From NCBI GenBank assembly GCA_947458405.1, contig CANGZW010000005.1, positions 23,563 through 87,562 on the forward strand: 64,000 nucleotides of DNA, given 5' to 3'. The position numbers were made by a program, and so were the translations under genes. Positions 1-9,056 of this stretch are shown here, in pieces (position 1 is the first letter of the stretch; each line of letters starts with the position of its first letter). The notes below the pieces were generated by a model. The model had not been told where the DNA came from and searched no databases. It was given only the letters and a program-made list of their open reading frames with translations. Source of the DNA: Leptospiraceae bacterium (GTDB taxonomy: Bacteria; Spirochaetota; Leptospiria; Leptospirales; Leptospiraceae).

Positions 1-75
1 TCATAAAATAAATTATTATTTCACAAAGTTGAATAAAGCTTTTCTATCTTGACCCACAGCCCTAGGTAAAAAAAA

Positions 76-104
76 TTGACTTATACAAAAATGTTCGTAA
101 ATAA
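76..104 (+). promoter_or_regulatory. candidate promoter of the parA cluster
   Basis: TTGACT at 76-81 is followed after 17 bp by AAATAA (99-104), or after 16 bp by TAAATA. The -35 box is good and the -10 box poor. It lies about 45 bp before the ParA-like start, in an AT-rich leader. This is inference from the sequence only. Confidence 0.3.
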
Positions 105-148
105 TTAAATTATTTGAACACATTTTATTTAATATTCGGGATAGGGTT

Positions 149-862
149 ATGATTGTAAGTTTTGTTCAAACAAAAGGTGGCACGGGAAAAAGCACTCTCT
201 CTATGAATTCTGCTTTTTCCAGAAATGTTTCTACCAGGTTTTCTTCCATAGCACTTGTCGAATTAGATCCTCAGGGCACTTTACAAAGTTGGTGGAAATC
301 CAGAGTAGAAGAAAACAGATACTCCGGTAATGTTTCATTTCATCATATTTCCAGTACTCAAAAAGAAGTAATACAAGATGGTATCACATCTATTGCTGGA
401 CACAATGAATTACTAATATTAGACATTCCCGGAGAGAGTACTAGCAGACTCCATACTAAGTTTGCCTGTGCATTTTCAGATAGAGTAATTGTTCCCATGA
501 GAACATCAACAAATGATGAATCCGCTTTCAAAGATAACCTTCTTCCAGTAATAAAAGAGATAATAAAAGTAACACCCGAAAAAAAAAGAACCTTTCAAAT
601 CTTACCATCTTTTACTAATGCTCAGTCAAACAAAGATAGAGTAATTGAATACTTTCAGGATGTGCTCCCAGACTATGTTGAATGTCTGCCAGTAGTTTAT
701 CCTTCCCGATCAATCTACGAAAATTTTAATAGGGATGGGATGAATTTAATCGAATACACGGAATCATTAAAGAAAAATAAGCGAGCACACCAACAGGCGC
801 TTAAAGCAGTGGAGGATATTGAAGAAATCGCCGCGGCTATCTTTAATTTCACGGAGAAGTAA
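149..862 (+). CDS. parA: ParA/MinD-family ATPase (237 aa)
   Basis: Small cytoplasmic P-loop ATPase of the deviant Walker A (ParA/MinD/Soj) class, which positions DNA or protein cargo using ATP-dependent dimers. The deviant Walker A KGGTGKST is at residues 9-16, the A' region is VELDPQG near 38-44, and Walker B is LLILDIPG near 89-96. No N-terminal HTH precedes the Walker motif, so it is the short form. The ATG follows a GGGATAGGG Shine-Dalgarno-like stretch. The next gene starts 1 bp after its stop, and that small protein is the obvious partner candidate. No recognisable ParB follows. Family call is firm; cargo unknown. Confidence 0.85.
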   Translation: MIVSFVQTKGGTGKSTLSMNSAFSRNVSTRFSSIALVELDPQGTLQSWWKSRVEENRYSGNVSFHHISSTQKEVIQDGITSIAGHNELLILDIPGESTSRLHTKFACAFSDRVIVPMRTSTNDESAFKDNLLPVIKEIIKVTPEKKRTFQILPSFTNAQSNKDRVIEYFQDVLPDYVECLPVVYPSRSIYENFNRDGMNLIEYTESLKKNKRAHQQALKAVEDIEEIAAAIFNFTEK

Positions 863-863
863 A

Positions 864-1289
864 ATGCCAGTACCAAAAAAACGCAAAAAAATGGAAGAGT
901 CAGAGGAAGTTTCTAGTGTAGAAGAATCTAAGCCCTCTACAATTGTAGAAGAGCCAAAAGCTACTCCCAAAAAATTTGCAAAAACCGCAAGGCCTAAGGC
1001 TGAAAAAGTAGAGAGAGCTTTTGAAGTTATCGACCAAATTGATAAAAACTCACCTACTGAGATGGAAGTCCATAAGTCTCCCCGTCAAGAAGAACAGGGG
1101 ATTCATATCCAATTCAAATTGGATTTGTTTAGTATTGAAGACTTGTTGGATCTTGGGAAAAAAGAAGATAAAAAGGAAAATAGTATAGTAATTGACTTTA
1201 CTTTACCCTATTTTTGGAATCTGCCGATACTAAATGAGATAACAAAAACTGTAGTTCGTGAATTAAAAAACATGAAAATCATTCAGTAA
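864..1289 (+). CDS. small charged protein, putative ParA partner (141 aa)
   Basis: Not recognised as a known family. The first 75 residues are Lys/Glu/Pro/Ser-rich, with a very basic start (PVPKKRKK) typical of a disordered or DNA/ATPase-contacting tail. The last 60 residues look folded, with alternating hydrophobic stretches (VIDFTLPYF, then ILNEITKTVVREL). I chose the ATG at 864, which has GGAGAAG just upstream; an in-frame TTG at 819 inside parA is possible but less likely. It follows parA almost without a gap, so co-expression is likely. A short basic N terminus that stimulates the ATPase is a common ParA-partner design; applying that here is inference. Confidence 0.65.
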   Translation: MPVPKKRKKMEESEEVSSVEESKPSTIVEEPKATPKKFAKTARPKAEKVERAFEVIDQIDKNSPTEMEVHKSPRQEEQGIHIQFKLDLFSIEDLLDLGKKEDKKENSIVIDFTLPYFWNLPILNEITKTVVRELKNMKIIQ

Positions 1290-1299
1290 AAGGCCAAGA

Positions 1300-2109
1300 T
1301 TGATTCAAAAGATAATTTTTGTAACAGGGGCTTTTTTAGCCCCTTTTCTTTATGCAGACACAATAAAATTATCAGGGAATGCCAGTTTCTATTCTGATAA
1401 ATTTAATGGAAAAATTACTGCCAGTGGTGAAAAATACCACCCCGCTCATTATACTGCCGCCCATAGAGATTTATCCTTTAACACCTTAGTTAAAGTGACT
1501 AACCTCGTAAATAATCGTTCGGTAATCGTCCGCATAAATGATAGATTGAATCTTTCCGAAAATATTGAAATTGATTTATCTAAGTCAGCAGCTATTGCCA
1601 TTGACTTGATAAAAAAAGGGATCGCTCCTGTTAATATAGAGGTTTTGGGAGTAAGCCAAGAAGGAATTAATCCCCCCCAATCAAAAGTAATTGAACTGGC
1701 AAAAATAGAAACCTCTACCTCAAAAACAATCCCGGAGAAAAAACCACTTCCCATTGTAGAAGCTAGCCTATCTCTTCCTACTAATGTAAATAAAGTTATA
1801 CAAAATAGTTTTACACCCTCTGATTTCTATAGATTTTCTGATCTAACAAGAAAAAAGGTATCACCCAAAGGATTTGGTTTACAAATTGGTGCCTTCATGA
1901 ATGATGAGAATGCATTCAAATATGGCGAATGGGCATATAAAAAAGGTTTTACTTCAATTTATATAGAAAATTCTAAATCAAACGGATTAAATATTTTTAG
2001 AGTAATTGTTGGAGATTACAAAAATGAAAATGATGCAGACTTTGGAATGAATGAGCTCACAAAAGCAGGGTTCGCCTCAGCTGTAATCTACAATTTCGGT
2101 GAAGAATAA
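1300..2109 (+). CDS. rlpA: RlpA-like septal ring protein with DPBB and SPOR domains (269 aa)
   Basis: Exported peptidoglycan-associated protein of the RlpA family; characterised members are lytic transglycosylases acting on denuded septal glycan. A signal peptide covers about residues 1-19 (cleavage after LYA). A double-psi beta-barrel spans about 22-117, with the hallmark TASGE, TAAHR and the VRINDR acidic motif. After a linker, a SPOR domain (about 190-265, from FGLQIGAFMN to the C terminus) should bind septal peptidoglycan. Start is TTG with AAGG upstream. It sits 10 bp after the ParA partner gene, so a link between that ATPase and the division site is possible. Confidence 0.87.
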   Translation: MIQKIIFVTGAFLAPFLYADTIKLSGNASFYSDKFNGKITASGEKYHPAHYTAAHRDLSFNTLVKVTNLVNNRSVIVRINDRLNLSENIEIDLSKSAAIAIDLIKKGIAPVNIEVLGVSQEGINPPQSKVIELAKIETSTSKTIPEKKPLPIVEASLSLPTNVNKVIQNSFTPSDFYRFSDLTRKKVSPKGFGLQIGAFMNDENAFKYGEWAYKKGFTSIYIENSKSNGLNIFRVIVGDYKNENDADFGMNELTKAGFASAVIYNFGEE

Positions 2110-2124
2110 TAGGAGAAATTTACT

Positions 2125-2499
2125 ATGGATTCTAAAAAAAGGGCAGAACTTATAAGAGAAGGAAATGCCGCCTTTAACTCCAAAGACTATACAAAAGCTA
2201 GGCAATTATATTTAGAAACCAATTACAAAGATGGATTAATACGACTTGGTGATTATTATATGTATGACAGAAAATTACCAATGTTAGCCTATGGGTATTA
2301 CAAAAAAGCAGGATATTCTCAAAAAATAGATGAAATCTTTCAAAGAATGATTTACGCTCTCGGTGAATTATTGGGCAAAGGAATTTATAAAGCTGTAGAT
2401 TCAAAACCAAAAGAGGACCTAAATCCAGATGATTTTAGAGTCCATCCTGTGCTAAAAGCAAAAGCATTAGAAATTCTAGAAAATAATAAAAATTCTTAA
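2125..2499 (+). CDS. small TPR-like helical protein (124 aa)
   Basis: Cytoplasmic, without a signal peptide. The N terminus reads like one to two TPR-type helix pairs (IREGNAAFNSKDYTKARQLY, then GDYYMYDRKLPMLAYGYYKK), followed by a helical tail. A clean AGGAGA Shine-Dalgarno lies 9 nt before the ATG. It is 15 bp after rlpA and 10 bp before the NERD-helicase, so it probably belongs to the same transcript. Function unknown; a protein-interaction adaptor is the most that can be said. Confidence 0.7.
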   Translation: MDSKKRAELIREGNAAFNSKDYTKARQLYLETNYKDGLIRLGDYYMYDRKLPMLAYGYYKKAGYSQKIDEIFQRMIYALGELLGKGIYKAVDSKPKEDLNPDDFRVHPVLKAKALEILENNKNS

Positions 2500-2509
2500 G
2501 GCTTAAATT

Positions 2510-4129
2510 TTGGTATTTCCGGAAAAATTTCCTGAGAATCAAAAATACGACAATAGCAAAGAAAAAGAGTTTTATTTTAGATTTCAAAATGAGCTTCCGG
2601 AAGATTGGGATATTTACTATAGTTTCAAATTTCATAATCCCGGCATTCCATTAAGGGAATTAGATTATATAATTGTATGCCCCCTTGGAATTTACATTAT
2701 CGAATTAAAAAATGCTAGATTTCGCTATGAGAATAATATCTGGGAGATCTATGATTCCAGAGAAAAAAAGTGGAAAGAGCATGTAAAACATTTTTATACA
2801 GGTCCCATTGAACAAGTTGAGAGTGCTGTTAAAATGTTTAAAAACTTTTTATTGTACAACAACCATTTAAAAATACCCGTAGATTCAAATTCAATCACAG
2901 GTGTTGTTTTTTTAAATAAAAATGAAGTTGGACAATTTAGTAAAAATCTACCCAGTAAAGATATTATTATTTTTCATAAAGAATTACAGCATGAATCCCT
3001 TTTTGATATTTTAGATTCAATACACAAGTCAAAACGTATCTCAAATGTAACACATCTTGAAAGAGAAAAAATAAAAAATATTATATTAATCAATGGTAAC
3101 TACTATCCCGGTTTCCCGGCTAGAAGAGATGAGCAAAAAAAATTAATGATTGCTCTTACCAAAGAGCAGTTTATGATAATGGAAGGATTTAAAGATCAGG
3201 CAAGAATGATTCTTTATGGAGTTGTTGGTTCTGGAAAAACAATGATGGCTCGAAAAGGACTGGAAATTGCCATTGATAATTCTTGGAGATGTCTGTATTT
3301 ATGCTCTTCTATTCACCTAAAAGACTTTTTTGAAAACTCATATAAGGACCAAGAGAAAGTAAAATTTTTTACTTTCTATGATTTTAGATTTGTAAAGAAT
3401 ATAAGTGAGACCTTTGATTTTATTATTATTGATGAAGCTCAAAATATCATCTCAGGTGATATGGGTGACATCTTAGATAATATTTTAAGTGGCGGCCTTA
3501 ATAATGGGAAATGGCTAATTTGTTTTGATAAAGAACAAAAAAATAAAGAATTCGATAGTGATTTCTTGAAAATTATATCTTCCTATCCACATGAATCTTA
3601 TTCCCTAAATTCTAATATTAGAAATCCATCCGAAATTTTCAATATTGCTGGCTTATTAGGGGGCAAAAAACAACATTTCTCTAAGGTTCCGGATGCACTG
3701 AGTGTAAAGTTTGTAAGTTTTATAGATAATGATGATGCAAACATTAAATTGTTTGAATTAATTGATTATGGCGTAAGACAATTAAAATTATTTCCTGACG
3801 AAATTATAATTTTATCTACATTACCTCTAAATGAAAACTTAGAAATTAAATCTAATTTTGTAAGATCTTACGATGATAAAAGATTTTATGAAATAGTAAG
3901 ATACAATAGTGATGAGCCAGATAAAGAAAAAATAAATTTTTCAGTTATTGAAGATTTTCAAGGCTTGGAAGCCTCATTTGTAATACTAATTGGTATAAAA
4001 GATTTGAGTGATTCTTATTTTAGATCTCAATATTACATAGCACTTACACGCTCTACTTACTCAGCAGGGATTTTATTTCACAAAGATTTATTTTCTGATT
4101 TAAATAAAATTATAAATATAGATAGCTAA
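2510..4129 (+). CDS. NERD-domain nuclease fused to a UvrD-like/DUF2075-like helicase (539 aa)
   Basis: The N terminus is a nuclease-related (NERD) domain with a PD-(D/E)xK-like core: D52 in RELDYIIV and E65-x-K67 in YIIELKN. A superfamily 1-type ATPase follows, with Walker A GVVGSGKT at 237-244 and Walker B IIIDEAQN around 305-312. The C-terminal part has NSNIRNPSEI, VIEDFQGLEASFVI and YIALTRS, matching late SF1 motifs. It should act on DNA; NERD-helicases are known in repair and in phage-defence settings. Start is TTG, as no in-frame ATG occurs before residue 109. Its 3' end is 8 bp from a convergent gene. Confidence 0.8.
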   Translation: MVFPEKFPENQKYDNSKEKEFYFRFQNELPEDWDIYYSFKFHNPGIPLRELDYIIVCPLGIYIIELKNARFRYENNIWEIYDSREKKWKEHVKHFYTGPIEQVESAVKMFKNFLLYNNHLKIPVDSNSITGVVFLNKNEVGQFSKNLPSKDIIIFHKELQHESLFDILDSIHKSKRISNVTHLEREKIKNIILINGNYYPGFPARRDEQKKLMIALTKEQFMIMEGFKDQARMILYGVVGSGKTMMARKGLEIAIDNSWRCLYLCSSIHLKDFFENSYKDQEKVKFFTFYDFRFVKNISETFDFIIIDEAQNIISGDMGDILDNILSGGLNNGKWLICFDKEQKNKEFDSDFLKIISSYPHESYSLNSNIRNPSEIFNIAGLLGGKKQHFSKVPDALSVKFVSFIDNDDANIKLFELIDYGVRQLKLFPDEIIILSTLPLNENLEIKSNFVRSYDDKRFYEIVRYNSDEPDKEKINFSVIEDFQGLEASFVILIGIKDLSDSYFRSQYYIALTRSTYSAGILFHKDLFSDLNKIINIDS

Positions 4130-4137
4130 GATTAATT

Positions 4138-5394
4138 CTAAGGACAAGTCAAATCAACACTGACAGATTGTTTAGGTTTATCTTTTACTTCAAAAACTAT
4201 TTCTCTAATAACTGTTTCTGGAAAACCATCCACAGGACTTGCATCATTTAAACACCTGAGCCTATAACTCCCAGAATGAATGTACTTTATAAAAACACTT
4301 GGACCTCGAACTGGAGATGCAATTAACGGAAGATGGCTTGTGAAATCTGTTTCTCCTTCTCGATAAATTGCATAATAATATTTTAGATTTGCTGTACCTC
4401 CGGTAATCGTAAGATTAGAGGATGTTTCGGGGTATATAATACGTGGTCTTAATAATAAGCCTCCTCCCATATCTACCTCTCCTATATGATTAAATCTCCA
4501 ATCGCTAAATCCAACCATAGTCTGAACATTCCCAGTGTAGTTCACCCAAGAGTGAACCATAAGATTTTCTTTTATGTTTATTCTCATTTCTAAAATATAA
4601 GGCTCGTATCCGGGATTGATTGTCATATCTGCATGACCCCCTCCCACATTATAAAACACTGGGTACATCAAAGGTGTTTTATTTTGTTTATCTATATCAC
4701 TTGCCCCTGGCTTGTAACTATTTCTAGGGACAATATTAGAGCCCACAACCAAACGATTATCAAAACGAGTATTCGTTTTTTGTATTCCCGACTCAATCGC
4801 AAACCCTGTAATAAATGATCGTAGATAAACTCCAGCATGATAATATTGTGTTCCACTGTATCCCCTAAGTTCAGCTGTTGGATCATTGGAAGGATATTGG
4901 GCTCCACGACTGGTCATAAACTCGGAAAATTTAACTAGTCCACCATTGTTTTCACATGTATTTGTAAATAATGTATAAGGAATTGAACAATATACCTGTC
5001 TCTCTGGAGCAACGAAATCCCAAAATCTAGCCGAGTCTCTTACCGACTCAAGTGCTTCTAGACCCAAGGGCTGATATTTAGAGGCAATTCTTAATTCACC
5101 AATATCCATAAAAATGGGCAGATTTGATAATGCAGGAAGACCCGTAGTATCAAATGTAGGATCTCCCCCAACTCCTTCTGTGTCCCGGTAAATAGCATTC
5201 CCATTGATTTCAGTAAATTCTAATGTGTTGTCGGTTGCATAGGTTCCTTTAAAAATCAATAACATCCTCTGGTTAAATAAAGAACTCAAAACAGGTAGAC
5301 TAGTATAAGTTACATTGCTTAAATCTTTCGTACAATAAGTAATATTTAATATAATAAATATCATTACATTAATTTTATTTATATTCAATTTCAT
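4138..5394 (-). CDS. large surface or periplasmic lipoprotein, unknown family (418 aa)
   Basis: The N terminus is a lipoprotein signal: basic residues, a hydrophobic stretch IFIILNITYC, then Cys22 as the probable lipidated residue. The mature protein is rich in Tyr, Asn, Gly and Thr with many beta-prone segments. Two Cys in a short loop (YCSIP and NTCEN) may form a disulfide. I do not recognise a domain. GAGGTAA precedes the ATG. It is 12 bp downstream of a beta-barrel protein gene on the same strand, so the two may be co-expressed outer-membrane components. It resembles the species-restricted large lipoproteins of Leptospira in style only. Confidence 0.7.
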   Translation of the reverse strand: MKLNINKINVMIFIILNITYCTKDLSNVTYTSLPVLSSLFNQRMLLIFKGTYATDNTLEFTEINGNAIYRDTEGVGGDPTFDTTGLPALSNLPIFMDIGELRIASKYQPLGLEALESVRDSARFWDFVAPERQVYCSIPYTLFTNTCENNGGLVKFSEFMTSRGAQYPSNDPTAELRGYSGTQYYHAGVYLRSFITGFAIESGIQKTNTRFDNRLVVGSNIVPRNSYKPGASDIDKQNKTPLMYPVFYNVGGGHADMTINPGYEPYILEMRINIKENLMVHSWVNYTGNVQTMVGFSDWRFNHIGEVDMGGGLLLRPRIIYPETSSNLTITGGTANLKYYYAIYREGETDFTSHLPLIASPVRGPSVFIKYIHSGSYRLRCLNDASPVDGFPETVIREIVFEVKDKPKQSVSVDLTCP

Positions 5395-5406
5395 ATATAA
5401 TTACCT

Positions 5407-6024
5407 CTATAATAAAAATGTTAACATTAAATTAAAATGAAAAAAATCAGCGTTCTTTAATTTATAATAATAAGGATCTGCCAATCTAATATCCTGCTCA
5501 TAAGGGGAAGTGTAAATTTGGTAATCTATTGGTTTTTCTGTTCCAATTGTCTCATAAATCTTTTGATAATCCAATCTAATTCCAATTCTAACTTTTTTTC
5601 CGGCTACAAAACTAAACTCTGTCCCCAACACACTCATAGGAATCCATTTTACAGTATTGGCAGGCCTTGCAACTGTATAAGAATACCCTCCTCCCGCTTT
5701 CAAAAAAATTGAAATTGGAAGATCAAGAGGTACTTTATACCCTAAAGTTCCATAAACAGGGACTGTGGTTAGCCTTCTTTCAGTTGTAGAGAGATAGGTT
5801 GTATAATTGGCTCCCAACTCTGTATATAAAATCCAAGGCCATTGCATTCTTCCAAACATTCCCATACCCAAACTGGAATCTAATACTCTCGAGGCATCAC
5901 TCCCCGGAACTGGATTTGAAGCTCCCAAAAAAAAGCCTAATTCAAGAGGACTTAGTTCTTCCGAATAGGTAGATGATGGTAATAAACAGAGGAGAATTAA
6001 TAGTCTAAATAATAACTTTTTCAT
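5407..6024 (-). CDS. small outer-membrane beta-barrel protein (205 aa)
   Basis: A signal peptide (KKLLFRLLILLCLLPSS...YS, cleaved near residue 21) precedes a chain of alternating aromatic/hydrophobic strands separated by turns: LYTELGANYTTYL, VPVYGTLGYKV, SIFLKAGGGYSYTV and VRIGIRLDYQKIYE. The last strand ends FHFNLMLTFLL, an alternating terminal strand as expected for a BAM substrate. About eight strands would fit an OmpA/OmpW-sized barrel. Probable outer-membrane protein of unknown role; gene order puts it just upstream of a lipoprotein gene. Confidence 0.72.
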   Translation of the reverse strand: MKKLLFRLLILLCLLPSSTYSEELSPLELGFFLGASNPVPGSDASRVLDSSLGMGMFGRMQWPWILYTELGANYTTYLSTTERRLTTVPVYGTLGYKVPLDLPISIFLKAGGGYSYTVARPANTVKWIPMSVLGTEFSFVAGKKVRIGIRLDYQKIYETIGTEKPIDYQIYTSPYEQDIRLADPYYYKLKNADFFHFNLMLTFLL

Positions 6025-6035
6025 TTTTAAAGAAG

Positions 6036-6833
6036 TTATTTAGCTAGTACTTCTGAGTAATACAGGTTATTAATTTGAGGGTATTCCTTATAATAAGCTC
6101 TTTTGAAATAAAGACCATAGGGAGGCAGAGTGATTCCAGCACTGATTCTATTTTCTTTCTCAATAATTTCCTTAAGTCCCATTTTTGTTTTTCCCAAAGA
6201 TACCTGAATTGCACTTCCCACTAAAATTCTAATCATATTGTGCAAGAATCCAGATCCCCTTATATTGATTTTTATAATTCCTTCGCATTCTTTAGACCTC
6301 GAAATGCTGACAGAAGTTATTTCTCTTTCGGTTGGCTTTTCTTTTATAGAGGAAGCCTTCGCAAAACTCTTAAAATTATTTCTTCCTAAAATATCCTTAA
6401 ATTGCCCCTCTAATAGTTCTATATAGAGAGGAACATGTATCCAAGTTGCTCTCCCCGAAAACAGGGGGTAAGGATATTTTGTATTTAAAATCCAATACTC
6501 ATACTCCCTTTCCGTACAAGAAAATCTTGCATTAAATTTAGGAGGCATAATTGAGGCAGAAAGAACATAGACTCCGCTAGAACTCAATGCATTTATGGAA
6601 GTTATTAATTTATGATAATTTACAATTTCTTTCCTATGTTCAAAACTAACCACCATTCCCCAAGCATGAACACCTGTATCAGTCCTGCCCGCACCGGTTA
6701 TCTTAATTTTTTCTTTAAAGATAGTGCTGAGTGCAGTCTCGAGCGTTTGCTGAACAGAGGGGATAGTTTTTTGTTTCTGAAATCCAAAAAAACCAGCCCC
6801 ATCATATTGAATAACTAAAGCCGTTATGGGCAA
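6036..6833 (-). CDS. truA: tRNA pseudouridine(38-40) synthase TruA (265 aa)
   Basis: Converts uridines 38-40 in the tRNA anticodon arm to pseudouridine. The catalytic aspartate is D52 in the signature GAGRTDTGVHA. Other TruA landmarks are the N-terminal YDGAGFFGFQKQ, the Arg-rich central part and FLHNMIRILVG near residue 200. The length is usual for the family. The start is TTG (CAA on the plus strand at 6831-6833), 3 bp after the upstream DUF2225 gene, which suggests one transcript. The same strand continues into the beta-barrel and lipoprotein genes. Confidence 0.95.
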   Translation of the reverse strand: MPITALVIQYDGAGFFGFQKQKTIPSVQQTLETALSTIFKEKIKITGAGRTDTGVHAWGMVVSFEHRKEIVNYHKLITSINALSSSGVYVLSASIMPPKFNARFSCTEREYEYWILNTKYPYPLFSGRATWIHVPLYIELLEGQFKDILGRNNFKSFAKASSIKEKPTEREITSVSISRSKECEGIIKINIRGSGFLHNMIRILVGSAIQVSLGKTKMGLKEIIEKENRISAGITLPPYGLYFKRAYYKEYPQINNLYYSEVLAK

Positions 6834-6836
6834 AAC

Positions 6837-7724
6837 TTATTTTTCACCACCAAGTGCTTCAATCGTAGCGTTCATATCATCATATGTTTCTTTTGCTAGT
6901 TCCAAGATGGCGGAAGGCTTTGATTTAGAAGCCTTTCCCCCTCCATACAATTTAGCCAAAGAACGCTTAGCTTTCACTAAAAGATCCAATTGTTTCTCGG
7001 GGGTATGGGCTAATTGCTCCTTATACTTCATGGTAAGGAAGGAATTCAAATAAATTACTCCATCAAATCCCCAGTTATTATCAGTATCGGGCCCGAGAAC
7101 CTGACTGGCTAAATCCACTGGCTCCGTTCCAGAGGTCATCATTTCCAAAGTAGATGCATACCAAACCGTTGCTTTTCTATAAAGTAAATCTTTTATTTTA
7201 TCAAATCCAATGGTAGGAAACTCAGAATGTAAATCATCAAAATACCAGGCACCTTTTATTGCAGAGACACCTTTTTTTGGTGTGGGAGCCACTCCCGGAC
7301 CCCGTAGTTGATAGCAATCTATTGCCAAAAGATAGGAAGCTGCTCCAAGAACCAGATTTCTATCCAAATTAAAATCAATAGGACCCAATATTCTTTCTAA
7401 GTTGGCCCTTCTATCCCCTATGGAACCTTTAATTCGAGAAAGATCTTCCTGATTTAAGTTCCAATCTTTTGGGAAACTTGCATAAAGACACTTGGGACAT
7501 ACATTTATCACGTAATCATTAGGATTTACACGTCCGAATTTTTTATTTTTTTCATAAATTCTTCGTAAATCTTTGGTGAGATTCCCGGCAATCAGCCTCC
7601 CTCCCCCCATAAATAATTGCTCTTTTTGGTGATCAGTGGCACAAACCTGACACTTTATTAAATCTTTTGATCTAAATGATATCTTTTTTCCCTGCTGGGA
7701 AGCATCCGCCTTAGCATCTTTCAT
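6837..7724 (-). CDS. DUF2225 family protein with two CxxC motifs (295 aa)
   Basis: Cytoplasmic protein of the DUF2225 type. An N-terminal metal-binding pair, C25-x2-C28 and C76-P-K-C79, probably forms a zinc ribbon. It is followed by a mostly helical region with TPR-like character (LLVKAKRSLAKLY near the C terminus). AGGAAAA precedes the ATG. Biochemical function is not established for the family. It heads the minus-strand block that includes truA. Confidence 0.75.
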   Translation of the reverse strand: MKDAKADASQQGKKISFRSKDLIKCQVCATDHQKEQLFMGGGRLIAGNLTKDLRRIYEKNKKFGRVNPNDYVINVCPKCLYASFPKDWNLNQEDLSRIKGSIGDRRANLERILGPIDFNLDRNLVLGAASYLLAIDCYQLRGPGVAPTPKKGVSAIKGAWYFDDLHSEFPTIGFDKIKDLLYRKATVWYASTLEMMTSGTEPVDLASQVLGPDTDNNWGFDGVIYLNSFLTMKYKEQLAHTPEKQLDLLVKAKRSLAKLYGGGKASKSKPSAILELAKETYDDMNATIEALGGEK

Positions 7725-7880
7725 GGTATTTTTCCTGAATGTGGTGAAAAAAAATTAAATTTAAAAAATTTATCTTTCCCAAAAATAAACATTTAAGAAT
7801 CTTTATTAGGTGTCAATCTAATAACCCTCAAATCCGATATTTGAAAAAGAAGTAAGTAGAATTCTGCTTGCTTTTAAAGA

Positions 7881-7908
7881 TTGTACCAAAAACTTTAGAA
7901 AAGATAAT
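7881..7908 (+). promoter_or_regulatory. candidate promoter for the exported helical protein
   Basis: TTGTAC at 7881-7886 and GATAAT at 7903-7908, spaced 16 bp, lie just before the gene starting at 7935. No operator is evident nearby. The opposite gene (DUF2225) diverges from 7724. Confidence 0.45.
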
Positions 7909-7934
7909 TAAATTCATCTATGACAGGAAAGACA

Positions 7935-9035
7935 ATGAAGAAGCTACTTGTATTGCTCACGTTCCTTGCCAGCCTTGCCGGCATAAATGCTGATCCGGTA
8001 ATGAGCAAAGCAAACGAAACCAGACTCGATATACTAAAATATATGAGATCCCTTGAAACCATCGTTAGAAACTACCCTGGTAAAGATAAGGATGGAAAAG
8101 ATGCCCAGTTTGATGCACCTGCGGGTTCAGAGGGCGATAGAATTGCTAAATACAATCATATCAAAAGACTTTTCCAAGAAGGTATCACATATTATTATGA
8201 AGGTCGATATCCTAATTCTTACCGAAGATTTTTAGAGGCTCAAGCCAACATTGAACAATTGACTGAAGACCTGTCTCAGATTTATATAGAAGGTACAGAC
8301 GAAATCTTAAAATCAGTTCTTGAAAAGAAAGATATCAAGGGCGATGCAAATGGCGAATATCCCAATGCAACTATTGATAAAGATTTTGTAGACATTTCAG
8401 TTGAATTTGGACGTGGATCTGAAATTTATCCTAAGTTTAAAGCTGGAAGAGAGGCCCCTGCTTATTCAAGGCTCTATGATCCTAAAGAATATCATTATGC
8501 TTTTAATAAGGACAAAATTGAAGGTGCAATTGAAAATGGATACACTCTAATAGGACAAGCAAAAGCTGCAAAGCTCCATGCGCTTAAATTAGAGCAATCC
8601 TTAGAAAGACACCAAAAACTCCAACCTGAGCACAGAAAGTTCAGAATTGAAAAGTATTTTGATGTAATTGCAAAATGTCGTGAATCTAGAAGAGCGGCTT
8701 TTCATACATATGCACTCAAATATCCTCATGATAATGCTTATCTGCAAAAAGATGAAAAGTTTAAACTAGAAGGGGAAGCTAATAATTATAGAATAAACCC
8801 TTTTGTTGATCCATCTAATTTACATCCTTTGTTTGACAATAGAATTCCTGTGGTCTTTAGAAGAGATGCAGTAGATACTTATGGTCAAGTGTATATTGAT
8901 GAAGTGAATAAGCAAATTAAATTCAAATACAGTGATGTTGATGCACTCAACAGACACCTAGCATCCGTAGGTGAGAAAGAAAAATTGGACAAACCTAGTT
9001 CCGCGAAGTCTGAACCCGAAAAACCTGCAAAATAA
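7935..9035 (+). CDS. exported helical protein of unknown function (366 aa)
   Basis: Signal peptide KKLLVLLTFLASLAGINA with cleavage near residue 19. The mature protein is helix-rich and charged, with one TPR-like pair (IKRLFQEGITYYYEGRYPNS and the next helix) and a disordered KPSSAKSEPEKPAK tail. I start it at the second ATG (7935), which has AGGAAAG upstream; an in-frame ATG at 7920 lacks one. It has its own promoter candidate and a strong terminator, so it is probably monocistronic and possibly well expressed. It could be a periplasmic structural protein, for example of the flagellar-sheath (FcpA/FcpB) kind known in Leptospira, but I cannot establish that homology. Confidence 0.7.
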   Translation: MKKLLVLLTFLASLAGINADPVMSKANETRLDILKYMRSLETIVRNYPGKDKDGKDAQFDAPAGSEGDRIAKYNHIKRLFQEGITYYYEGRYPNSYRRFLEAQANIEQLTEDLSQIYIEGTDEILKSVLEKKDIKGDANGEYPNATIDKDFVDISVEFGRGSEIYPKFKAGREAPAYSRLYDPKEYHYAFNKDKIEGAIENGYTLIGQAKAAKLHALKLEQSLERHQKLQPEHRKFRIEKYFDVIAKCRESRRAAFHTYALKYPHDNAYLQKDEKFKLEGEANNYRINPFVDPSNLHPLFDNRIPVVFRRDAVDTYGQVYIDEVNKQIKFKYSDVDALNRHLASVGEKEKLDKPSSAKSEPEKPAK

Positions 9036-9056
9036 GTCTCTTTCCTTTTTAAATTA

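Noticed and set aside
149..862. evidence that the window is a plasmid
   Set aside because: ParA alone is not diagnostic; essential chromosomal genes surround it and no ParB or replication gene is present.
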